DNA of 64,000 bases from Verrucomicrobiota bacterium (GTDB lineage: Bacteria > Verrucomicrobiota > Verrucomicrobiia > Opitutales > Opitutaceae). The notes beneath the pieces are model-generated. The model ran no database searches, was not told the DNA's origin, and saw only the letters and a list, made by a program, of their open reading frames with translations. Below, piece by piece: positions 39,208 to 46,365 of this stretch. The position numbers were made by a program, and so were the translations under genes. The DNA lies in NCBI GenBank assembly GCA_023443455.1, contig JAEZUE010000067.1:1-64000 (forward strand), written 5' to 3'. Numbering within the stretch: position 1 is the first letter of the stretch; each line of letters starts with the position of its first letter.

Positions 39208-42200
39208 TCAGGGGAGCACGACGGTGCCGGGGATGGTGCCGGTGGGCTTGGCGGGGATGCCGGTGCTGCCGGGGTTGATCGGGGCGGGGGCGGTCGTGCC
39301 CGCTTTCGTATTTTGGCGGAGCAGCACACCGGAGACGGCGTAGGGGTGGTCGGCCCAGGTCTTGGGCTTGAGGCGGCCTTCGAGCACGATCGAGGTGACG
39401 GCGTTGCGCTCGAGCAGCGCACCGGCGAAGGCGCCATCCTCGGTGGCCAGCTTCAGCGTGAGGGACTTTTTGGTGAGGTCGGCATTGTTGCGGTAGACGT
39501 GGGCCGCGCCGACCTGTCCGCTGTAACCAACAGTCGGTGCCACGACGCCGGACTGGAAGAGCGCGACATCGCCGCGGGCGACATCGTTGTCGAGGATCTG
39601 CAGGTGCCAGCCGGGCAGGGTGCCGTTGTAGTGGCGGCCGGTCCAGCAGGTGGCGCTGCTGGTCGGGATGGGGTCCTCGGTGGTGGTGGCGTTGGGATCG
39701 GCGCGGGCGACGCCGAAGGAGTTGGCGGCCTTGATGCTGTCGAGCGTGACGTAGTAGTCCTGGTGGTTGGGCAGGGCCGCGTAGTTGTTGTCGATGTGGA
39801 TGGTGCGGCCGAGGAAGTCGTTGAGTCCGATGGTGGAGGTGGCGTCGGGCTCGACCTCCCAGGGCCGATCGACGGTGATGGTGGTGCCGCCGGCGGGCGC
39901 GGAGACGACCTGGCGCCATTGGCCGGCGCCGCGGCCGCCGAGGATCTGGACGACGGCACCCAGCCAATCGACCGGCCGGCCGGCTACGGCGGTGTATTTT
40001 CCGACTGGATCCGGCACGGTGAGGGTGGTGCCGGAGACGGAGGCGATGGGGCCGGTGTAGCCGCCGGTGGTGCCGTCGGTGCAGTAGCCGACGAAGTAAC
40101 GCGGGGTGCCCTTCTTCATGGCGTTGACGCTGCGGTTGTTGGCGAGGAGCAGGTCGCGGCAGTAGCGCTGGCTGTGGAAGGCGGCGAAGAAGAAGCCGGG
40201 GTTGGGCACGGCGCCGGTGTTGCGGAGCCAGCCGTTTTCCTCGTGCGTGCCATGGACCTCGAAGAGGTTGTCGTAGACGACGTGGTTGTGGCCGGCGCCG
40301 TTGAACGAGATGTTCATGCCGCGGAACTGGAAGGTGGAGCCGGATATCCGGATGTAGGTGACGTGGCGGAGTGCGTAGATGCAGTGGTTGGGGGAGGCGA
40401 AGAGGCTATCCTCGATGATCGTGTTGGCGGCGTCCTGCATGTAGAGCGCGGTGGGGCGCCCGTTGGAGAACGGGGGCGTGGGGACAACGAGGTGGGTGTT
40501 GCGGATCCAGCCGGGCTCGGTGACGCCGTTGCGCATGACGAGCTTGCCGGTGAACGTGTCGCTGGACTCGAGCTTGAGGTTTTCGAGGGCGAAGGTGTGC
40601 AGGAACGCGAGCCCGGTGTACAGGCGTTCGCCGTGCACGAGGGCGTCGAGCGCCTCGTAGTGTTTGTCGGTGATCGGCGGGTTCACCGACCATTTGACGA
40701 TGGTCTTGTCGGGGCCGTCGCCGACGAGGACGGTGCGGCGCGGCAGGACGAGGCGCTGGGTGAGCGTGTAGGTGCCCGCGGGGATGTGGATGCGGCCGCC
40801 GCCGTTGGCCTTCACCAGGGCGAGGGCGGCGGCGAAGCGCTCGTCGGCGTTGGCGCCGGGCATCGTGGTAAGTTTGTACGTGGTCGATGGCCACGCCTCG
40901 GCGGCGCGCACGGTGACGGTGGCGAGCGGCGCCTCGATGAAGGTCGAGAACTTCACCCAGCCGGCGGGGCCGCCGTAACCGTTGTGGAGGTACAGGGCGT
41001 AGTCGCCCGCCGGGGTGCCGGCGGGGACGGCGTAGCGCAGGGCGAAGCCGGTGCTGCGCTCCATGCCGGTGCCGGCGTCGATGGAGCCGACGCGGGCGGG
41101 ATCGGTCAGCTCGACCGCGGGTTGGCCGGCGCGCAGGAGCACGGCCTGCGGGGTCTGGTTGGGAAAGGCGAGGCAGTTGCCGGCGACAATGAAGAAGCCG
41201 CCGGGGGTGGCGGTGTCGCCCTGGTCGCCCTGCACGAACCACGGGTCGGGCAGGTTCACGAGCCGGGCGGGGCTGTACTTGCCGGCGCGTTTCACGCGCA
41301 GGGCGTAGATGCCCTGTGCCCAGTCCGAGGGTACCGTCACGGTGGCGTTGCATGGGGTGATGGTATGCGGCGGGATGACGGTCCAGCCGGACGGTGCGGC
41401 CGCGGTGCCGGGCGGAAGGCCGGGCGGGTCGTCGGCGAGGCGGGCGAGTTCGGCGGTGGAGCCGAGGTCGGTGCCGCCGGTGGTGGCGAGGATGGTCTCG
41501 TCGGGGCGCACGGGCTGGGAGGCCCAGAAGATGCGCGGGCCGCTGGCCAGCAGGGGTTCGGCGGCGGCCCAGTCGGTGCCGGCTTGGTATTCCTTGAGGT
41601 TGGTGAAGCGGTCCCCGTCGAGGTCGAGGTGGGCGTCGGAGACGAACGGGTCGGAGCCGTAGGCCACCTCCCAGTAGTCGGGGAGGCTGTCGCCGTCGGA
41701 GTCCTTCCGGTCGAGGCGGGTGCCGAGCAGGAGCTCCTCGGAGTTGGAGAGGCCGTCGGAGTCCTGGTCGTTCTCCAAGAAACGGAGCCGGTAGAAGCGG
41801 GCCGGGGCGGCGGGGGTCGGCAGGGGGTGACGGATCTCGCCGTCGATTCCGAGCACGCGCGAGTTCTCTTCGGCCCAGCCCTTGAGGTCGTGCGAGAACT
41901 GGACGACGTAATTCTTGTGCTGCGACGCGGCCCAGCGCAGCGCGAGGGCGCCGCCGGGGGTGCATTCGAGCTCGGTGAACGGGCGGCTCAGCGGGTCCAG
42001 CGGGTCGGTACCGGCGTAGGACTCGAGGAGGTTCGAGGCGCCGTCGCCGTCGGCGTCGCCGGCCGGATCGCCGGCGGCGGGGTGGGCGGCGGCCCAGACG
42101 TCGGACATGCCGTCGCGGTCGAGATCGACCGTGGCGTGGAGGCCGGAGCCGCCGAGCAGGCCCGCGACGAGGAGCACCGAGACGCGGCGGAGCGCGCGCG

Positions 42201-42231
42201 CGGTGAGCGTGGAGGAGGGGAGAGGGCGCAT
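39208..42231 (-). CDS. Secreted right-handed beta-helix (pectate-lyase-like) protein
   Basis: This 1007-residue protein is the longest of the five secreted proteins. It has a signal peptide (about 1-32), calcium motifs DLDRDGMSDVW, DADGDGASNLLE, DQDSDGLSNSEE and DSDGDSLPDYWE, then a sandwich domain and a beta-helix from about residue 480 beginning RFAAALALVKANGGGRIHIPAGTYTLT. It is similar over its whole length to the protein at 34715-37639, including WVKFSTFIE-type and WHLQILDNDV-type segments. It is the first gene of the block, so its promoter should lie in 42232-42337, where a 7-bp GCCGCCG hairpin is found. Confidence 0.8.
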   Translation of the reverse strand: MRPLPSSTLTARALRRVSVLLVAGLLGGSGLHATVDLDRDGMSDVWAAAHPAAGDPAGDADGDGASNLLESYAGTDPLDPLSRPFTELECTPGGALALRWAASQHKNYVVQFSHDLKGWAEENSRVLGIDGEIRHPLPTPAAPARFYRLRFLENDQDSDGLSNSEELLLGTRLDRKDSDGDSLPDYWEVAYGSDPFVSDAHLDLDGDRFTNLKEYQAGTDWAAAEPLLASGPRIFWASQPVRPDETILATTGGTDLGSTAELARLADDPPGLPPGTAAAPSGWTVIPPHTITPCNATVTVPSDWAQGIYALRVKRAGKYSPARLVNLPDPWFVQGDQGDTATPGGFFIVAGNCLAFPNQTPQAVLLRAGQPAVELTDPARVGSIDAGTGMERSTGFALRYAVPAGTPAGDYALYLHNGYGGPAGWVKFSTFIEAPLATVTVRAAEAWPSTTYKLTTMPGANADERFAAALALVKANGGGRIHIPAGTYTLTQRLVLPRRTVLVGDGPDKTIVKWSVNPPITDKHYEALDALVHGERLYTGLAFLHTFALENLKLESSDTFTGKLVMRNGVTEPGWIRNTHLVVPTPPFSNGRPTALYMQDAANTIIEDSLFASPNHCIYALRHVTYIRISGSTFQFRGMNISFNGAGHNHVVYDNLFEVHGTHEENGWLRNTGAVPNPGFFFAAFHSQRYCRDLLLANNRSVNAMKKGTPRYFVGYCTDGTTGGYTGPIASVSGTTLTVPDPVGKYTAVAGRPVDWLGAVVQILGGRGAGQWRQVVSAPAGGTTITVDRPWEVEPDATSTIGLNDFLGRTIHIDNNYAALPNHQDYYVTLDSIKAANSFGVARADPNATTTEDPIPTSSATCWTGRHYNGTLPGWHLQILDNDVARGDVALFQSGVVAPTVGYSGQVGAAHVYRNNADLTKKSLTLKLATEDGAFAGALLERNAVTSIVLEGRLKPKTWADHPYAVSGVLLRQNTKAGTTAPAPINPGSTGIPAKPTGTIPGTVVLP

Positions 42232-42337
42232 GGGGGATGCAGGAGGGAGGACTCCTTGCCTGTATCCTATCCGTGAATCAACCCTGCCGCCGAACCGGCG
42301 GCGCGATTTACGGGAAGCTGGTAAATGCTTTACGGAT

Positions 42338-43285
42338 TTAGCGCGCCGCCCGGCCGGAGGCGGGCGAGTAGGTCCACGCGAGCAGTCGGCTGCGTTTCTG
42401 GCCCTGGGCCATCTCGATGGTACGCACTTCGGCCGGCCGGGCGGCGGCGAGTGCGCGGCGCAGGCGGGGCAGGGTGTCGCGGCTCGACACCAGTGCGGTG
42501 AACCAGCGGACCTGCTCGCGATAGTCTTCGCTCTCGGCGATCAGACGGGAGAGGAATCCGGCCTCGCCTCCGGGGCACCACAGCTCGGCCGCGCGCCCGC
42601 CGAAGTTCAGCGCCGGGGCGCCTGCCCGGGCGGTGCCGAGATTGCGCACTTTCCGGGCGCTGCCGGCCGCGGCGGTGGCGGCGGACGGGTGGAAGGGCGG
42701 GTTGCAAAGCGTGAGGTCGAAGCGTTCACCGGGCCGCACGACGCCGTGCAGCAGGGCGTTGCGGTCGGCCTGTCGGCGGAGCTCGACGCCACCGCGTAGA
42801 ATCCCGTTTTCGGTTACGAGGCGGCGGGCGTTCCGAAGTGCGGTGTCGTCGATGTCGGTGCCGACGAAGCTCCAGCCGTATTCGGCCCGGCCGACGATGG
42901 GGTAGACGAGGTTCGCGCCGGTACCGAGGTCGAGCGCCCTGATCTGCGGCCCGTGGGGCGGTTCCGCTCCGGGGGCCGGTGCCAGCAGGTCGGCGGCGTG
43001 GTGGATGTGGTCGGCCCGGCCGGGGACGGGTGGGCAGAGGAAGCCGGCGGGGATGCTCCAGGTGTCGAGCCCGTAGCAGGCGAGAAACAACGCCCGGTTG
43101 AGGGCCAGCACGGCTGCGGGGTCGGCGAAGTCGATGGTGCGGTCGCCGTGGGGCGCGGGTCGCAGGTAGGGCAGGAGCGCCGGGCTGCGCGCCAGCAGCC
43201 GGTCGAAGTCGTAGCGTCCACGATGGCGGTTGCGCGGATGGAGGCCTGGCGTGGTGGTGGAAGTTGACCCGGACGTTGACGGCAC
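42338..43285 (-). CDS. rlmF: 23S rRNA (adenine1618-N6)-methyltransferase
   Basis: The 315-residue protein methylates N6 of an adenine in 23S rRNA. LHPRNRHRGRYDFDRLLARSPAL is the conserved RlmF N-terminus, ALDLGTGANLVYPIVG binds AdoMet, and TLCNPPFHPS is the NPPF catalytic motif of N6-adenine methyltransferases. The start codon is GTG at 43285; the first 13 residues are low-complexity. It is divergent from the ribosomal-protein operon. Confidence 0.88.
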   Translation of the reverse strand: MPSTSGSTSTTTPGLHPRNRHRGRYDFDRLLARSPALLPYLRPAPHGDRTIDFADPAAVLALNRALFLACYGLDTWSIPAGFLCPPVPGRADHIHHAADLLAPAPGAEPPHGPQIRALDLGTGANLVYPIVGRAEYGWSFVGTDIDDTALRNARRLVTENGILRGGVELRRQADRNALLHGVVRPGERFDLTLCNPPFHPSAATAAAGSARKVRNLGTARAGAPALNFGGRAAELWCPGGEAGFLSRLIAESEDYREQVRWFTALVSSRDTLPRLRRALAAARPAEVRTIEMAQGQKRSRLLAWTYSPASGRAAR

Positions 43286-43438
43286 GCAGGGAGGATGCCG
43301 TGCCGACTCGCCGGAGGTCGACAGGGAAGATGGAGCGATGTCGTCGGCGAGGGCGAAGCCGAGGAGCGGGGGCCGGGGGAGTTGCCTCGCCCGGCGCCGG
43401 AGCGCTGTCGCCGGTGAAAACGCGAGGTTGAAAAAGTT

Positions 43439-43470
43439 TTGGTTGATTTCGCTAGGCCGCCTACTACGGT
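43439..43470 (+). promoter_or_regulatory. Candidate promoter for rplY operon
   Basis: TTGGTT (43439-43444) and TACTAC (43462-43467) have the 17-base spacing of a sigma-70 promoter; TTGATT (43443) with TACGGT (43465) is an alternative. It lies 69-100 bases before rplY. The word CC-TACGG-CC-TTTT recurs before the Mrp operon. Confidence 0.45.
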
Positions 43471-43538
43471 CCGGCCCTTTTCAACATCGGACTGCCCCTC
43501 GCCCGAGGGATACAGGCCTCCCAAATCACCGCATTTCC

Positions 43539-44201
43539 ATGAAGCAGCTTAAGCTCAACGTCATCGCCCGCGAGGGCAAGGGTCGCAGTGCCTCGCGCCG
43601 TCTGCGTTCGAGCGGGAAGGTTCCCGCCATTCTCTACGGAAAGCACACCGAGCCGGTGCAGCTCGCCGTCGAAGAGACGGAGTTCCGCCGCCTGTTGAAG
43701 GCCATCGGCGGTTCGGCCTCGCTGCTCGAGTTCAACCGCCCGGATGGTCGCGACGCGCTCGCGTTCATTCAGGAGGTGCAGAAGGACCCGCTCACCGACG
43801 AGTTTCTCCATGTCGACCTCCAGGAAGTCGACGCCAACGAGAAGATGGAAGTCAACGTGGGTGTGCGCATCGTCGGCGAGTCCGACGGCGTGAAGAATTT
43901 CGGCGGCATCCTCGAGGTTTCCGCCCACAGCCTGCGCGTTCGCTGTCTCCCGAAGGATCTGCCGGAGTACATCGAGGTCGACGTTTCGGCCCTCGGTGTC
44001 GGTGGCTCGATCCACGTCGCCGAGATCGTCAAGGTCGACGGCGTCGACTTCCTCGACAATCCGAAGCAGCCCGTCGTGGCCTGCAGCGCTCCGGAAGCCG
44101 AGGAGGCCCCGGCCGCCGGCGCCCCCGGTGCCCCCGCCGCCGCTGCTGGCGCCGCCCCGGCCGCCGCTCCCGCCGCCGCCAAGGCGCCGGCCAAGAAGTA
44201 A
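43539..44201 (+). CDS. rplY: Ribosomal protein bL25 (long CTC form)
   Basis: This 220-residue protein binds 5S rRNA. The N-terminal domain starts LKLNVIAREGKGRSASRRLRSSG with PAILYGKHTEPV, and the C-terminal TL5/CTC-type domain follows (VNVGVRIVGESDGVKNFGGILE). The final 40 residues are an Ala/Pro/Lys tail typical of high-GC bacteria. No Shine-Dalgarno precedes the ATG; the bases before it are TTTCC. pth follows after 57 bases. Confidence 0.93.
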   Translation: MKQLKLNVIAREGKGRSASRRLRSSGKVPAILYGKHTEPVQLAVEETEFRRLLKAIGGSASLLEFNRPDGRDALAFIQEVQKDPLTDEFLHVDLQEVDANEKMEVNVGVRIVGESDGVKNFGGILEVSAHSLRVRCLPKDLPEYIEVDVSALGVGGSIHVAEIVKVDGVDFLDNPKQPVVACSAPEAEEAPAAGAPGAPAAAAGAAPAAAPAAAKAPAKK

Positions 44202-44258
44202 GGTTTTCACTACGCGTGGCATCGCCGATCCGGTGGTGCCGCGCTTGTTCTTTGAGTC

Positions 44259-44870
44259 ATGTCGATCGCCGTTCTCGCCGGACTGGGCAACCCCGGCGAG
44301 GAATACGTCGGCACCCGTCACAATGTCGGTTGGATCGTGCTCGATGCGCTCGCGGACCGCGCCGGCCTCTCTTGGTCGCGGGAACGCAGCGCCTCCGCCA
44401 TGGTCGCGCGGTGGCAACCGCCGACGCAGCAACCCGTCCTGTTGGTCAAACCCCTCACGTACATGAACGAGAGCGGGCAGGCCTTGCGCAGGGTCTGCGA
44501 CTATTTCCGGCATCCGCCGACCCGCTTGGTGGCCATCTACGACGATCTGACGCTGCCGGTGGGCCGCCTCAAGGTCTCCGTGAATGGAAGCGCCGGCGGC
44601 CACAACGGAGTGCAGAGCCTGATCGACCATCTTGGTGCCGGCTTCATCCGCTACCGGATCGGTATCGGCCCGCGCACCCCCGCCCAGATCGACCTCAAGG
44701 ACTTCGTCCTCGGCCGTTTTCCCCCGGCTGACCGCCAGCTCATCGACGACAACATTTCTCAATACATCAACGGACTCGAACTCCTCGCCACGCGCGGACT
44801 GGAGCCCGCCATGAACCAGCTCAACCGCCGTATTTCCTCAGCCAATGACACAGACCAAGCGCAAGTATAA
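44259..44870 (+). CDS. pth: Peptidyl-tRNA hydrolase
   Basis: This 203-residue enzyme recycles peptidyl-tRNA. It has AGLGNPGEEYVGTRHNVGW with the catalytic histidine and Asn, KPLTYMNESG, YDDLTLPVGRLK (catalytic Asp) and GSAGGHNGVQS. The length is normal for Pth plus a short tail. Its end overlaps rpsF by 26 bases, so the two genes share DNA and probably translation. Confidence 0.95.
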   Translation: MSIAVLAGLGNPGEEYVGTRHNVGWIVLDALADRAGLSWSRERSASAMVARWQPPTQQPVLLVKPLTYMNESGQALRRVCDYFRHPPTRLVAIYDDLTLPVGRLKVSVNGSAGGHNGVQSLIDHLGAGFIRYRIGIGPRTPAQIDLKDFVLGRFPPADRQLIDDNISQYINGLELLATRGLEPAMNQLNRRISSANDTDQAQV

Positions 44871-45141
44871 GGCCACGTTCATCATCGACACCCGCGGTCG
44901 CGAGGAGACCCTCGACCAGCTGATGGAGAAGGTGAAGCAGGACATCGCCGCCATCGAAGGCGAAGTGGTGTCCGTGGAAAACCTCGGCCAGCGCGATCTC
45001 GCGCGTCCGATCGATCCGAAGTTCGTCGCCGCTCCCTTCGTGCAGGTGGAGTTCCTGGCGCCGGTCGAAGGCCCGAAGCACCTCCACGAGCGTCTTCGCC
45101 TCAACCAGATCGTCTATCAGGCGATGTTCGAGCGCGCCTGA
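44845..45141 (+). CDS. rpsF: Ribosomal protein bS6
   Basis: A 98-residue bS6 with the ferredoxin-like fold: YKATFIIDTRGREETLDQLM, VVSVENLGQRDLARPIDPKF, VQVEFLAPVEGPKHLHERLRLN. It begins inside pth. ssb follows after 16 bases. Confidence 0.9.
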   Translation: MTQTKRKYKATFIIDTRGREETLDQLMEKVKQDIAAIEGEVVSVENLGQRDLARPIDPKFVAAPFVQVEFLAPVEGPKHLHERLRLNQIVYQAMFERA

Positions 45142-45157
45142 GTGCGCCCCGGTCCCC

Positions 45158-45640
45158 ATGGCCTACCTCAACAAAGTCTTTCTCATCGGCAACCTTACCC
45201 GCGACCCCGAGTTGCGCGTGACGCCGAAGGGCACCGCGATCTGTTCGTTCGGTCTGGCCGTCAACCGCCAGTTCCGCGACGAGAGCGGCGCGGCCCGTGA
45301 CGAAACCACTTTTGTGGACATCGAAGCCTGGGGCAAACAGGGCGAACTCGTCTCCAAGTACCTCACCAAGGGCAGCCCGTGCATGGTGGAAGGCCGCCTG
45401 CGGCTCGACTCCTGGGAGGACAAGAACTCGGGACAGAAGCGCAGCAAGCTCAAGGTCGTGCTCGACAACGTCCAGTTCCTTTCCTCACGCGGCGGCGCCG
45501 GTGCCGGAGCCCCCGGGGGCGGCGAGTTCGCCGACTCCCCCGAGGAACCCCGCTACAGCCCGCCGCCCCGCAGCCCCGCTCGCCCGGCCGCTCCCGCTCC
45601 GGAGCCCCAAGGGGGCTTCGAGGACGACGTCCCGTTCTGA
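45158..45640 (+). CDS. ssb: Single-stranded DNA-binding protein
   Basis: The 160-residue SSB has an OB fold (residues 1-110; MAYLNKVFLIGNLTRDPELR, FVDIEAWGKQGELV, GRLRLDSWEDK), a Gly/Pro/Ala-rich linker and the acidic tip EDDVPF, which contacts DNA repair and replication partners. The start context is CCCC before ATG. Confidence 0.95.
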   Translation: MAYLNKVFLIGNLTRDPELRVTPKGTAICSFGLAVNRQFRDESGAARDETTFVDIEAWGKQGELVSKYLTKGSPCMVEGRLRLDSWEDKNSGQKRSKLKVVLDNVQFLSSRGGAGAGAPGGGEFADSPEEPRYSPPPRSPARPAAPAPEPQGGFEDDVPF

Positions 45641-45674
45641 TTCACCCAAGACCATTTAACTCAATACGACTGCC

Positions 45675-46172
45675 ATGTCCCAAACCGAGATTCTCCTGAT
45701 CAAGCCCGTCGAGGGTCTGGGCGCCGAAGGCGACCAAGTGAAGGTCCGCGCCGGCTACGCCCGCAACTTCCTGCTGCCGAAAAAGATCGCTGTCGCGGTC
45801 ACTGCTGCCAACCGCAAGCAGGTCGACTCCCTCAAGCAGCGCCGCGCCGTGCGCGAAGCCCAGGAGCTTGATGGCGCCAAGGAACTCGCCTCCAAGCTCG
45901 AGAAGGCCAACATCGCCATCGCCGTGAAGACCGGCGAGGGTGGCCGCCTCTTCGGCTCCGTCACCGCCAACGACCTGCACGAAAAGCTCGTCGCCGCCGG
46001 CATCGAGATCGAGAAGAAGCGCATTCACCTCGGCGGACCGGTGAAGACCCTCGGCAAGCACGAGGCCTCCATCAAGCTGCACGCCGACGTCACCGCGACC
46101 GTCACCTTCGACGTCGTCTCCGAAAACCCGATCGTCTCCGCCGAAGGCGAAGCCGACGCGGGCAAGGAATAA
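45675..46172 (+). CDS. rplI: Ribosomal protein bL9
   Basis: The 165-residue protein has the bL9 N-terminal domain (ILLIKPVEGLGAEGDQVKVRAGYARNFLLP), a long connecting helix and a C-terminal domain (LFGSVTANDLHEKL, RIHLGGPVKTLGKHEASIKLH). bS18 (rpsR), usually found between ssb and rplI, is absent here. A strong terminator follows. Confidence 0.95.
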   Translation: MSQTEILLIKPVEGLGAEGDQVKVRAGYARNFLLPKKIAVAVTAANRKQVDSLKQRRAVREAQELDGAKELASKLEKANIAIAVKTGEGGRLFGSVTANDLHEKLVAAGIEIEKKRIHLGGPVKTLGKHEASIKLHADVTATVTFDVVSENPIVSAEGEADAGKE

Positions 46173-46197
46173 GGCGCCGGAACACGTTTGTTTTTTC

Positions 46198-46234
46198 GCC
46201 GCGCAACCCCTCGGGTTGCGCGGCTTTTGTATTT
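46198..46234 (+). terminator. Rho-independent terminator after rplI
   Basis: GCCGCGCAACCC (46198-46209) pairs with GGGTTGCGCGGC (46213-46224), a perfect 12-bp stem with a CTC loop, followed by TTTTGTATTTTT. It ends the rplY-pth-rpsF-ssb-rplI unit. Confidence 0.93.
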
Positions 46235-46365
46235 TTGGACGGGCGCCCATTACGGCCGGGGCCTTTTCGCACGCGGCTTGTCGTTCCGGACTGATAGCTC
46301 GCGCCGAATCGGCCCGCCGGTCTTGACCTTCCCCGGCGCATGGAGACAAAGCAGCCCCGCAACCC

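Noticed and set aside
39313..42276. 987-residue plus-strand open frame
   Set aside because: It mirrors the secreted beta-helix gene on the minus strand and shows no recognisable fold; composition is that of a shadow frame.
42286..42302. GCCGCCG hairpin between rlmF and the beta-helix gene as terminator
   Set aside because: The 7-bp stem is not followed by a T-run on either strand.
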